DNA from: Papiliotrema nemorosa
Taxonomy: Eukaryota > Basidiomycota > Tremellomycetes > Tremellales > Rhynchogastremaceae
NCBI GenBank assembly: GCA_032158125.1
Contig: JASKOT010000007.1
Coordinates: forward strand, 558,001 to 622,000
Direction of reading: 5' to 3'
DNA length: 64,000 nucleotides
The notes beneath the pieces were generated by a model, which was not told the DNA's origin, ran no database searches, and saw only the letters and a program-made list of their open reading frames with translations. Of the stretch, positions 34,565 through 45,878 are shown in pieces. Every line of letters starts with the position of its first letter. Within the stretch, counting starts at the first letter, position 1. A program made the position numbers and the translations under genes.

Positions 34565-36286
34565 GTTGGTGGCGACCTTTTAGTTGATGATGATTGCGAG
34601 CGGAGGCGGAGGCCGAGGCGCGAGGAGTATGGGTTACGCCGAGTGTGAACGAGGCGGTCCGGTTGTTCTGAAATCGGAGCCGATGTCGAATCCAGGCGAC
34701 TGGTCGTGGTTGCCGCAGACGAGTGGGAAGTGTTGATCGATGGTCGGAGGGACGACAAACAAGAACGAGGCTTGTCAAGACAGATTTATATGTTGTCGAT
34801 GTTGTCGATGAAGAGTCGTTGTGGATTCAGAAGGCGGGAGGGATGAGTCTAGCTCAAATGCAAGTCCTGTCTCTGCTAGCCGCGTAAGACACTTGGAGTA
34901 GTCTGAAACTTATACTCTGGTGTCTTGAGCGAATGATCCCCAAGAAGCACCGTATGCGGCAAGAACGATGGCAATTCTAGTCGTGCTGATGGAAAATCAA
35001 GATCACTGGTGTGCTCCCGGTATGACGCGGTCAAGAAGAGTAAGTCGCAAGGTAGACCGACACGGTACCGAAACAAGTGGAGCGAGTGTGATGTGTAGTG
35101 GTGTATTGTGTATTGTCCGTGACTCGGGCCCGCGGAATGAAAATGATCCTGAGGATGCGGTTGGAACTGAGTAATAATAGGTAGGATGAGCGCAGACCAA
35201 AGACGTGAACGAAATAGACCAAGATGAGAGTGGTTAGTCGAAGCGGGACGAAGAATGAGCGGGAGGAGTATACGACCACCAGTTCATCGCTTTAATGCTC
35301 CCTGCACCAGATCGACGGTGTCCCATTCGCTCATCAATCTAACGTCTCATCAGTGCGTCTGTGTCAGTTTTGCCGAGCTTTTCCAAGGTCTATAATTGCG
35401 GGAACAGGGGTCGAGTCGTTCGTTAGAAGATGAGTGTGTTTCGTTTGAGACTCGATTGACCTTCCCGCCTCCGACTATCCATCTTGTAGCCATACCGTAG
35501 ACGACGGTGTGTGTATACATGCATTGATTGTAGTCGATGGCGAGACGTTTCGGATCATTGTCGTGGGCGCGAAATTACATGCTGTCCTGAACGAGCGTTA
35601 CCGTTCCAGAAGGAGGAACGAATTTGGCTATCCGCATCGCTGTTGTATATCAAACACTCTATAACCACCCGCCAAAACAACGAGGCTGGGTCACTTGCCG
35701 CTCGGTCGACGTTGATGATGATCGCAGTGGGGAATGGTCATCTCTATCTGGAACGGATCCGTAGCCGTGAACGAATTCGAGGGATACGCTTGCAAATCGC
35801 AGATCTGTACTTCCGCAATCGTGATCGACCCACATGTATACCTTCGACACGGTGTTTGATCACGCAAGTGCAACCATCATGCATGCTAGCGGCTGCCCAA
35901 TTGAAGCAAAAGCAGCCAAAGACTAAGAGAGTAGTGATTTGCGATCTTTCGACGCGTCGGATGGACGCCGATCATCTTCCCCCACCCTGGTTCTCCCATC
36001 CTTCGCCATGCACACTTCCTTACCAAAGCATGCTGTGCAGAACAGCGTGCAACGACGAGATCGCATGCTTCACTGCTTACTACACCCCATAAATAGCATC
36101 TCGGGAACACCTAGAACGTGCGCACCATCATGCCATTCATCGAATCCTTTCGGCGCGTCCCCCCCACTCTGCAGCGCGTTGAATCTCGGAATAATTTCCA
36201 AAAAGTCTCGTCACTCACTCACCGTAAAGATCTACCACCATTTACAAGACACAACTTCCTCACCTTGCATTTTGACACCCACTTTC
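34565..36286. other. Long divergent intergenic region between secreted-protein and GT90 genes
   Basis: This is 1.7 kb without a supported gene, unusually long here. A TTTATATG stretch at about 34784 sits roughly 220 nt upstream of the CPL1-like start. A 193-codon plus-strand ORF at 35511-36092 has no recognisable character. It is most simply a large regulatory region for two genes expected to be controlled (a secreted protein and a glycan enzyme). A non-coding RNA cannot be excluded. Confidence 0.4.
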
Positions 36287-38662
36287 ATGGCTCGTTCAGG
36301 TATACCTCTCCCTAGGAGGGGTCTACGGACCTTCTTCATCGTTGTGAACCTCATTCTCGGGCCGTATATCCTCGTCCACTGGTTATCTACTATCAACCTC
36401 TCGGACCGCTCTGACCGGAATTACCTGCTGGCAAGGAGAGAAGTCGACTTCAACAAGATCAATTCCGAGCCTGAGTCTCATGCCGAGGCATGGGAAGAGG
36501 ACGACAGTGGAGCTGGAACACCGAGAAAGACCGTGAACCGGGAGACGATCGTGGTCCAGCAGGAGAGTGAGGAGATTCCCTCGAGTCAGGATGATAGAAA
36601 GAGGTTAGAGGAGCACAAGTATGATAGGAATGGGCTGGTGCTTGTCAACCCGAATGGTCGACACCCAATATACGACCTCATTAAGCGTGCGCATAAATCT
36701 TGGGAGCGGAAAGTGGGCAAATCGAGTAAAACCTTGAAGGAGGCCGTGGATGAGTACAGGAGGAGGTACCACCGACCACCGCCTCGGGGTTTTGACAGGT
36801 GGTACGTGCACCATACTCATGCCATTCATCAGAGATGGCATCTGACATCTAGGTGGAAGTATGCGCAGAAGCACAACGTGCAACTGCCTGACGAGTACGA
36901 CCAGATCGCAAGTCCCTTCGCCGAGCACCCGCCCACTCGACTGACCTGTAGCACAAAGACCTCGAACCGTTCTTTGCATTCTCCCCTTCGGACCTTCGTA
37001 AACAGGTCAAGGCTGTATCTCAACAATCCGGAATGTACACCATCACTTGCGATCCACCCAGAGGGTGCACATATGACATCGTCCACGAAGGGTTAAATGA
37101 CGAGGGCAGGTTGGTAGCAGGTCAAAGGGCGAAAGCGCAGATGAGTCTGTTGGAGGATATAGGCAGAGATCTGGAACCTGTTCAAGCGGTTTTCTACAGT
37201 CATGATGTGCCCTGGCAATTTGTCGGACACGAATATGTGGGTCAACAGAATTCTCTTTGATGATGCTAATGTCAGCGCTCGGCTTTGGAAGATTCAGCGG
37301 GTGTAGGGGAATGTGCGTGATCCATCAAATAATTAACAGCGAGACTGACAGAGCAGACTATAATACGGAAGAACACGATCATGATACGGCACATCTCGGT
37401 TGGGCGTCGGCCTGTGCACCCCACAAACCTATCAGGGAGGGCTACGATTTTGACGTCCTACCTGACCTGGAGTCGACTTGGTCCACCTCGCAGAAGAGCT
37501 TCATATGGGACCACAAGGCGTAAGCAACTCATCAAATTCCGTTCCGGGTCGATCTGACTTATAGCACCATGGACCCCTGTGTGCACCCCACCTTGACTCA
37601 CACTGTGGGCTTCCTCAGTGGACACGGGAAAGGACCTGGACCAAGTAAAGACATTTACCCAGTGATGGCTATGTGCAAGACCACCCTTCATTCGGACGTT
37701 TTGGCCGTATCTATGGAGGCGTGGACCGAGGATGTAGGGGATGATCCCAGCTGGGAAGAGAAGACGGATCAGAGGATGCTGTGGAGGGGAAAGACTACGG
37801 GAATATACTTTAAAGATGGGGTCCCATGGAGTGAGTCTCAACACATGTGGACTTGTGTCGTCAATGTGCAAGTATTGTACATCATACTGATCGCAGACAT
37901 CTCTCAAAGAGCCACCCTGGTAGATCGAACAGCGAGGACATCTGGCGACCTGCCCGTCTTGCCCGTGACGGACCCTGAACTGCCATTGGGATATACAAAC
38001 GATATCGAAATGTCAATCTTGAACGATGATCTGGTCGATGTGGCTTTTGTCGATGAGCCCATCCAGTGCGATCCGGACACTTGCAATGATATGAAAAAGA
38101 TGTATCATTTCGGAGAAAGAAAAGATTGGTCTCAAGGGAATCAGTACAAGTATCTCCTCGATATTGGTGAGTCACACGACACCTTCATCCCCTTTCCTCC
38201 CCGCACACTAGCTATATCTCATCGTCATACTAGGTTTGTATTTGGGCGGATTGCTGATGACAGATGGCAACGGATGGAGTGCTCGATTCAAACGACTCAT
38301 GTCCACAAACTCTGCCATTCTCAAATCCACCATCTTTCCCGAATGGTACACCGACAGAGTCCAACCTTGGATCCATTACATACCCATCAAAGCGGACCTC
38401 ACGGATCTATACGATGTGCTGTCCTTCTTTAGGGGTAACGATCTCTTGGCGAGGGATATCGCAGTCAAGGGGAAAGAATGGAGTAAGACTTTTTGGAGAA
38501 AAGAGGACATGGTAGCGTACCAATTTAGGTGAGTCATGGGCAAGAAGGTAGGTTGGGACTGATATCCCTAGGTTGTTCTTGGAACTGAGTCGGTTGTTGT
38601 CGAGTGACAGAGATAAAGCTGCGTTTCATCTCGGGGAGGAAATGATAGATTGGGCAGATTGA
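36287..38662 (+). CDS. CAP10-type glycosyltransferase (GT90)
   Basis: Type II Golgi membrane enzyme, in the family of Cryptococcus CAP10 and beta-xylosyltransferases that build capsule, glycolipid or wall glycans. Exons 36287-36907, 36952-37236, 37276-37300, 37357-37519, 37565-37830, 37897-38166, 38264-38528 and 38572-38662 give 661 aa. The start gives a short basic tail and one membrane anchor at about residues 13-33 (FFIVVNLILGPYILVHWL), then an acidic stem, then the catalytic region: LPDEYDQIHKDLEPFFAF, HDVPWQFVGHEY, AHLGWASACAP, and the signature DGNGWSARFKRLMSTNSAIL followed by WIHYIPI. The first intron is GC-AG (GCAAGT donor at 36908), and the third exon is only 25 nt; both are needed for the frame and for the conserved motif. 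Donor, acceptor sugar and linkage cannot be told. Confidence 0.92.
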
Positions 38663-38766
38663 TCTGGGCGAAGCAAGGATCATCTTGCGATGCGCTTCAA
38701 TTATAGATGAACAATAGAATGTTGTACTTTGGATAATAGAAATTAGCTGTACGCCCATCATATGTA

Positions 38767-38811
38767 TCATCATCATCATCATGATCATCATCATCATCAT
38801 CAACATCATGA
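38767..38811. repeat. CAT trinucleotide microsatellite
   Basis: A near-perfect CAT/ATG run with a few interruptions lies just downstream of the GT90 gene. It is in non-coding DNA between two convergent genes and would be length-variable between strains. Confidence 0.8.
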
Positions 38812-38924
38812 CCACATGCAAATCGGACCGATAGGGTTCTAGGGTTCAATGGCAACTGCTAGGCAGTCGGAATGGCATCATGACATCGCGGAAGCGGTCC
38901 CTAGGATGCAAAATACCCCAAGGG

Positions 38925-41900
38925 TCACTCTACCAAGACCCACCTGGTCCCTTCCCTCCTCTGTTTCATCCTCACGGGCGGTAAATCCACCCCCAAATCC
39001 CCAAAATGCGGCGTTACAAACACCTCCCTCTCCCCTTCCTTCACCTGCTCCAACTTGCTACTCTTTGCCTTGCCCAGCTTGACACCCGCCAATTCAGGTT
39101 TCGAAAACGTACAGGAGCTCTTGCCGAGCGTGGAGAGCCATACAGGGTTGATGGATGTGATCCCCTTTGCGTAATTCTTCCCAGTGGCCGATCTCGTAAT
39201 CTCGTGTGCGGCTATAAATTCCGGTGGGGGTTTATGGAACAGAGCAGAAGAAGGATGAATGTACACTTCTTCGGAACCGAGGTTGATAGCTCGGTAAGCT
39301 ACGCCTCGACATGAAGTGTAGGTTGTCTTTCGTTTGAGGAAGATGTCCTGTCGGACGGCTATACGGTCCAGAGATGAGGCGGTGATGATCTGTCGAATGA
39401 CTTTTATCTGGAATCTCAGTGGGACTGAAGAATGTACTGGTGAGATGGTCATACCTGAACATCCGTTGGGGGAGCTAGACGGGCAAGAGGCTGCTTGGTG
39501 ATGGCCGAGATTTGACCTCGAAGCTGTTGTATCTCCTGGATGGCCTACTGATCAGCGGTGGATTCGACATTTGAAGCAAGACCGCTATTCACCTTTAGCC
39601 TGAGGAAGTTTTGTGAGCAGAAAGTCGGCGTCGGGTCATACTCATACGCTCCCACCGCAGATAGCATCTTGAATAAATCGCTAGTGCCACCACCGAGCGA
39701 CAAGAAGCGCTATTACATCAGCTCCCACATCAAGCGACTCCAAAGGAGACTATACTGACAGACTGAGAGGCGAAATAATGTTTCCGAGCCTCCTTGCGTT
39801 CTTCCTTTTCGCGTATATTATCACTCTTGATGAATGCCAATTCCGCTTTACGTTCTTTGGAGATCCCCTTGACATCTTCATCTTCCTCTTCATCTTCTTC
39901 CACTTCCTTATCCACCTGCCCGGCAAGCGTCGACTCATGTATGAAGGGGTCACCGACTGAAAGACAAGCGACAATGGCGATAATGTAAGGTAAACAACCA
40001 TGTTGATCGCCGATCACCAACATTTTCGCAAATCTCGGTGAAACTGGGAATCCCGCCATTGCCTTTCCGAGATCTGTAATCTGCCCGCCGATTGAGCCCG
40101 CTTCTTGTACACCACCGATCATTCTCGTCATTGTCGGTCTGGAAAGAGCGCCCAGGGACACCAAGAGCTTCTCAGCCTGAGCGAGAGAAACTCGGTCTGG
40201 AGGAGTCGGGAAGGGGAAATTGACCACTTGGTCAATATTCATGCTCTTCATCTGGAGTACCACCCCTTCGATAGGCATTCGAAGAATTTCCGGAACGCTG
40301 AATTTGGCGAAATGGTCTTCGTATAAAGCGGAGGAATAGAGTCGGTAACAGTGTCCGGGGCCTGTTCGACCTGCTCGACCCGATCGCTGTTGAGCGGAAG
40401 CTTTGGAGATCCAACTGACTTGGAACGATTGGACACCTGATGCAATATCGTATTGCCGTTCTTTGGAGCGACCCGTGTCCACGACGTATCGAATTCCAGG
40501 GATCGTGAGGGACGTCTCCGCGACATTGGTAGCGACGATGACCAGTCGATGACCTTCAGGCGGAGGTTTGAACACCCGCAATTGTTGATCGTTGGGCAGT
40601 AGTGAGTATAGTGGGAGGATGTGCATGGGTGCTGAGCCTTAGCGTTCGCATTTCAGGACGGCCCTGACTTACTGTCCGACGCCTCGTCAATCTCAAAGTC
40701 TGCATCTTCGTCGTCACTGTCCAGAGCTTCAGGATCGCTCTCAGCTTCACCATCATCCACGTCGGCCGCGAGGTCCTCCTGCTTGCCGAGCTCGAACTCT
40801 TCGGTCTCGCGTTCTATCGTTCAGCCATTGCTGCACCCGCATCTAAACTCACCCTCAACGGCCATATCTGCCTCATTCGTCGATCGTTGCTCCTTCACCT
40901 CTTCATCCACCTCATCCCGTCTCTTCTTAGCCCATCCATTTTTCTGGTGATGTCCCGCTTTCTTCGTATACTTCTTCTCCAGCTGTCGACAGAGCTGTTG
41001 AATCTCACCTTGTCCAGTCAGAAACACCAATACTCCACCAGGAGGGAGTCTCGCATGAATCTTGCAGACCTTCTTGAACGCCTCCCCGACGTAGTCGCCC
41101 GTGGTCCGCCTCGAGAAATGAACTGTGACTGGGTGTTGTCGCGCAGGGATATGGATAACAGGGGGAGGAGTGGCGAACAGTGCAGTGTTACTTGCAAAGT
41201 CCTCTATACGCAATGTAGCAGACATGATGACGATCCGTAATGGTTTCGTGTCGTCCTTCTTTTCCCTCCATTTGGTTTCCCTGAGTTTGGCGACTCGCGA
41301 GAGCACTCCAATCAGGACATCGGTGTTGACTCCTCTCTCGTGCGCTTCGTCGACGACTACCACACTGTATTTGGACAGTAGAAAATCGGCAGACAGCTCT
41401 CGAAGTAGAACACCATCTGTCATGAATTTGATAGAGGTGCTGGGGGATGTGGTAGAGGAGTATCGGATTTGATGCGCTACAACGGATGAAGCACCGTTGA
41501 AACCCATTTCGTCTCGGACTCGATTCGACAACGATACAGCGGCGACTCGTCGCGGTTGAGTGACAGCTATCATTCCCGGATTGTCTGACAATCAGCTTGA
41601 TGATGGTGAGAATTGGAAGGTGCTCACCAGACTGCTTGAAGCCGAACCCTGCCTCATACAACATCTGAGGCACCTGAGTGGTCTTTCCACTACCCGTCTC
41701 TCCTGCAATGATCACCACCGGGTTCATTCGAATCGCCTCCACGATCGCTTGTTCCTCCGCCAAAATCGGCAAGTCCATTCTACTCTTCGCGACCGAATCC
41801 CGCCGTTTCAATGCGGGTACAGCGCCTTTAAGCTCTGAATCCGTGTCGAGCAAAGAACTCGATGGGATGTTGATAGTAGAACCGAGAGGGCCGACGAACT

Positions 41901-43263
41901 CTCCGGTCTTTGGGGCTGGACGAGGGGGTTTAGACGGTTTTGCGAATGACGGAGGTTCAGGTTTAGGTGAGGAGGTCTCACTCGTTGTATCCGGCTGTCC
42001 CATTTGTTTCAATGCCCAGCTCTTGAATCCCAAAGCGCGCTTCTTCGGCGCTTCCCTCTCGGTTCCCTCGTCCACGTCGTCCTCGTCGCCCATGTCCTCG
42101 TCAGACTCTGCTTTCTCGTCTTCCGATTCATCTCCTTCGTCTCCGTCATCACTGCTGGTATCCTCGTCCGCCTCCTCATTGCTATCATCCTCATCATCGT
42201 CCTCCCCTTCTTCGTCCTCTGGCTGTGCCGCTAAGAATCTGGGTCGGCCAAATGGCTGATAATCAGCTCGATTTACCTAGGTGTGGAACTGACCATCTTC
42301 TGTCTGACCACGACTCTTGGCTGCACTACTTGTCCATTAACACTCTTCTTCAGAGCTCCTCCGAGACCCGGTGCGGGCAGTGAAGCCTTCTTGAGCGCTC
42401 CCCCTGTGACTACCGGAGCAGCCGCAGGTGGAGAAGCTGGTCGAGGAGATGATGGTCCAGCAACCGGTTCTTCCACTAGGTCCTCTGCTGCGGACCCCTT
42501 GGGCGCTTCTTCGTGAATCGAGTCGTTATCGGAGTCTGACGAGTCAAAGTCGGATGACGAGTCAGAGTCGGGTTGGGTCCGGAGCATATTAGGGTTCCAC
42601 GAAGACTGTCATTAGCCTTTTAACTCCTGCATAAGCGAAATGTTGAGATCGTACCTGCTTCTGTTTTGTCTTCTTCGGCTTGGAAGAAGCGACTTGCGTG
42701 ATGGGTGCAACTTCGTGGGAGTCCTCAACCTCATGCACAACCTCGATCGCCTTGTTCTTTCCCCTGCGAGCAGCCGACACCTCTTCCTCGCTTGCGCTAT
42801 CCTCGTCTGACCCGCCAAATTTCCTTCGAAGGTTATCTATACCCCTCCTCACTGCTTTATCCTCTTTCTGACCCACTCGCTGTGTCGCGCTAGTAGGAGC
42901 CAAGGGATTCTGACCGAGCGTTGAACTGCTTGCGAGCGCTGCGGACGTCGAGGCCGAGGGAGCGAGGGATGACAAGAGTTGTAGCGTCTTCGCTCTTTCT
43001 TCATTCTTGAGCTTTTTATTCTACACCGTGAGCTTGCATCTGATATTCGATCAGCCCCGACGAACAATATACGAGTCCATCCGCTTCCTCTTCTTGGCCG
43101 ACATCTTGCCCCTCCCATCTCCCGGCTCATCGACCACGACGGGCTCATCCGGCGCATTGGGATCGTCCTTGTTTTTCGGTCTCTTACGCTTCTTGTGAGA
43201 TCCTCCAGCGACAGATCCTCTCGCTTTGGAGTTGTACCGCTCCCTGACAGGTGGACCTGCCAT
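38925..43263 (-). CDS. ECM16: DEAH-box RNA helicase Dhr1/Ecm16 (DHX37 family)
   Basis: Nucleolar helicase that releases U3 snoRNA from pre-18S rRNA during small-subunit maturation. Exons 43066-43263, 42655-43020, 42294-42605, 41628-42255, 40853-41584, 40673-40813, 39760-40631, 39593-39709, 39455-39544 and 38925-39389 give 1306 aa. The N-terminus is basic with KKRKRPKNK and KKRKRMDSY, then long acidic Ser/Asp/Glu stretches. Helicase motifs in order: I GETGSGKTT, Ia TQPRRVAA, II DEAH (VVVVDEAHERG), III SATL, then NVAETSLTIPG (V) and QRSGRAGRTGPGHCYRLYS (VI), then the HA2/OB-fold part with KNYAKGITSINPVWL near the end. The insertion with KKAGHHQKNGW before the second RecA lobe is typical of this subfamily and separates it from Prp43-type DEAH proteins. 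Its start lies 184 nt from that of kynureninase. Confidence 0.95.
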
Positions 43264-43447
43264 GATGTCGTGTTGCGAGTGATACCTTGGTAGGTGAATT
43301 CGACTTTTGCCGGTTAAACTTTCAGAAATGGTACCTCCACTTATAGAGCTTCAGCGGCGATCGCCGACCGTTGACCCCGATTTCCGACCATGTCAGTCGG
43401 TGACTCGCAGAGATGACAAGAGTAGTACAGTCGTGAATTCAGCAAGC
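43264..43447. promoter_or_regulatory. Short divergent promoter, DHR1 and kynureninase
   Basis: Only 184 nt separate the two start codons, so both 5' UTRs and core promoters must fit here unless kynureninase uses the upstream in-frame ATG at 43307. No TATA box is apparent, as is usual for a housekeeping bidirectional promoter. Confidence 0.55.
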
Positions 43448-45078
43448 ATGGCGACCCATACATTCGAGAAGCCGCCGACGATGGACGAGCTTCAACGCCT
43501 AGATGAGGAGGATAAACTAAAATGGACGAGGGACGAGTTTGAAATCCCCAACGCCAAAGCTTGTGGAGGGGAGGTCGATGGCGAAGCCATCTACTTTTGC
43601 GGCAACTCTCTCGGACTGCTCAGTAAGAAAGCCCGACAGCACGTTCTGGAGGAGCTAGATGTATGGTCCACCAGGTCAGTGACTGCTGATAGGAAACGCC
43701 GGATCTGATCGTATAGCTCTGTGACGGGCCATTTCAACCACCCCCATGGCCGACCGTGGAAACATGTCGATAGACCAATGACGCCTCACCTAGCCAAATT
43801 GGTAGGGGCCAAAGAAGAGGAAGTCGCCCATTCGTCTACCTTGACATCGAACATCCATAACCTCTTCACGAGCTTTTACAGACCTACATCAACCCGATGG
43901 AAGATTGTCATTGAGCAAGGTAGTTTCCCCAGCGACTGGGTGAGCTTTCTTGAACACCGCAGAGGCTTCAATTGACTTCAGTACGCGGCTCATTCTCATC
44001 CTGCGCTGCACTCTGCCGTGTTGAGCGAGGATCAGATTAGAGATGCGATCATCTCCCTTTCGCCCAGGTCTGGCGAGACCACCTTGCGTACCGAGGACAT
44101 CCTCAAAGTCCTGGATGACAACAAGAATGAGGTGAGCTATCGATCTATTCGTATTGGGATCTGAGCTGATGATCAAGATCGCCGTCGTCTGGCTTCCTCT
44201 GGTGCAATACTACACTGGACAGCTGTTCGATATAGCTCCTCTCGCCAAGAAATCGCACGAGATTGGCGCTTTGATAGGCTTAGACATGGCTCACGGGATC
44301 GGAAACGTTGAATGTAAACTGAACGAATGGGAGGTTGATTTTGCAGTATGGTGCACATACAAGTGAGCCCACTTTGGTCCATCATAACTCCAGCTCATAC
44401 TTATCTAGATACCTAAATTCTGGCCCGGCTGGAATAGCAGGCTACTACATCCGATCAGGTCTGGATGACGGAGGGAGGAGATTGGCTGGATGGTGGGGCA
44501 ACGACGCGGCGACTCGATTCCAAATGTCGCCCCAGTTCCGCCCTACACCAGGTGCAAAGGGTTATCAACATTCCTGCACGCCAGTCTTCTCTTCCATCCC
44601 TCTTTTAGCCACGCTGGAACTTATTGACCGAGCGACGTTCCCCGCCATGTTGGAGAAGCAACGTCTGTTGACTGGGGCAATGGAGTCGTTGCTCAAGGCG
44701 TCAAAGTTTTATCGACCGGACGCTTCTACAGATGCGAGCAACAGCACCGAAGTGGGGTTCACCATCCTCACCCCAGAATACCCCTGGAGGGGAACGCAAT
44801 TATCACTGTTTGTCCTCCCTCACCGAGAAGATGACGGAGCCGGGAAAGGCTCCATGCCGAGAGTCTTTGAGAGGATGCTCAAGAAGGGTCTGGTGGGCGA
44901 TGAACGTGAACCGAGCGTGTTACGGCTGAGTCCGGTGGTCTTGTACAACCGATTTGAAGAGGTTGGACGGGCTGTCAAGATATTGGAGGATGCATTAGAG
45001 GCAGAGGTGGAGTACCAGCAGAGGCCGAGCGGGAGAGAGGAGAGTAACGCCAGTGTGGACATGTTGTCCAAGGGTTAG
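43448..45078 (+). CDS. BNA5: Kynureninase
   Basis: PLP enzyme that cleaves kynurenine or 3-hydroxykynurenine to (hydroxy)anthranilate and alanine in tryptophan breakdown and de novo NAD synthesis; cytosolic. Exons 43448-43674, 43717-43939, 43982-44131, 44178-44362 and 44409-45078 give 484 aa, the family's normal length. Motifs: YFCGNSLGLLSKKAR near 50, SVTGHFNHPHGRPWKH, then LDMAHGIGNVECKLNEW, then the PLP-lysine site TYKYLNSGPAGIAG with Lys262 (its codon split by the fourth intron), and GWWGNDAATRFQM. All four introns are 42-46 nt. An in-frame ATG at 43307 would add 47 residues of low conservation; I prefer 43448 because family homology begins just after it. Confidence 0.95.
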
Positions 45079-45878
45079 ACGATGCATGTGAATGAAAGAG
45101 AGGTTTCACAAACAACGCGAAGTGGGTTCTCGACCATTACATTCATAGTCACACGCCTAGCGCAGGACATCATACCGTCACTGGCGGCATGATCATGCGC
45201 TATCATTCTGGCGTGCTCCTTTCATGCCTGGCCCGATGAGTGTTTGTGTTGGGATCGACTGTACGAAGAGGGATGTCACTCTGACCCTCTGTGGACCGGA
45301 AAGTCTGTGTTCAATAGGCTTCATTGGCTTGTCAGGGAATGTTTACCCGTTGTTTGTCTCCGCACCGTTGGGGTTTGTAATGATCAGGGTCCTATTTGTA
45401 ATGTGGCATGAGACACGATTACAAGCAGGTGCGACCCATTTGTAATGAGTCCCCTCAGTGTCCTAATGGTGCCGTAAGGTGAGACATGGCACAGTTGTTC
45501 CGGATGCCACGTTTTCCCGGAGGCAGAGTGGCGAGAGGGGGGTGGTGGCGGTGAGGTGAGCCTGGTCCCTGGTTTTTTTCCTCACAGGTGGGAAGTGTTT
45601 GGGAAAGCTGGACCACCGTATTGTTGTTGTCGGGGACTAGGTGGTGGTGACCAGTGCATACCTTTGTCGCTCTTTGTTTACAACACATCATACCGCACAC
45701 CCGACCAGAGGGTTTCAAGAAGAATACAAGAACGGCAGACGTGGAATCATCCATCTTAGGTATTAAACGTAACCTCGCCCACCCAATCGATCTTCTCCCG
45801 CGTTCCCGCACATATCACCTAACCACCATACAGTCCAAACCCATCCTCCCAACCTCTGGAACGACTTCGACATCATCC
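45079..45878. other. Intergenic region kynureninase to GT61 gene
   Basis: There are 800 nt with no supported gene. The last 100 nt before the GT61 start are C/T-rich. The in-frame upstream ATG at 45654 would add 75 residues ahead of the membrane anchor and is less likely. Confidence 0.45.

Noticed and set aside
35511..36092. 193-codon plus-strand ORF in the GT90 upstream region
   Set aside because: It has low-quality composition and no motif; kept only as a remark on the long gap.
38767..38811. CAT repeat as a CRISPR-like or regulatory array
   Set aside because: It is a simple trinucleotide microsatellite without spacers.
45654..45878. Upstream in-frame ATG of the GT61 gene adding 75 residues
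   Set aside because: It would bury the membrane anchor behind a low-complexity segment; the start at 45879 gives a normal type II topology.
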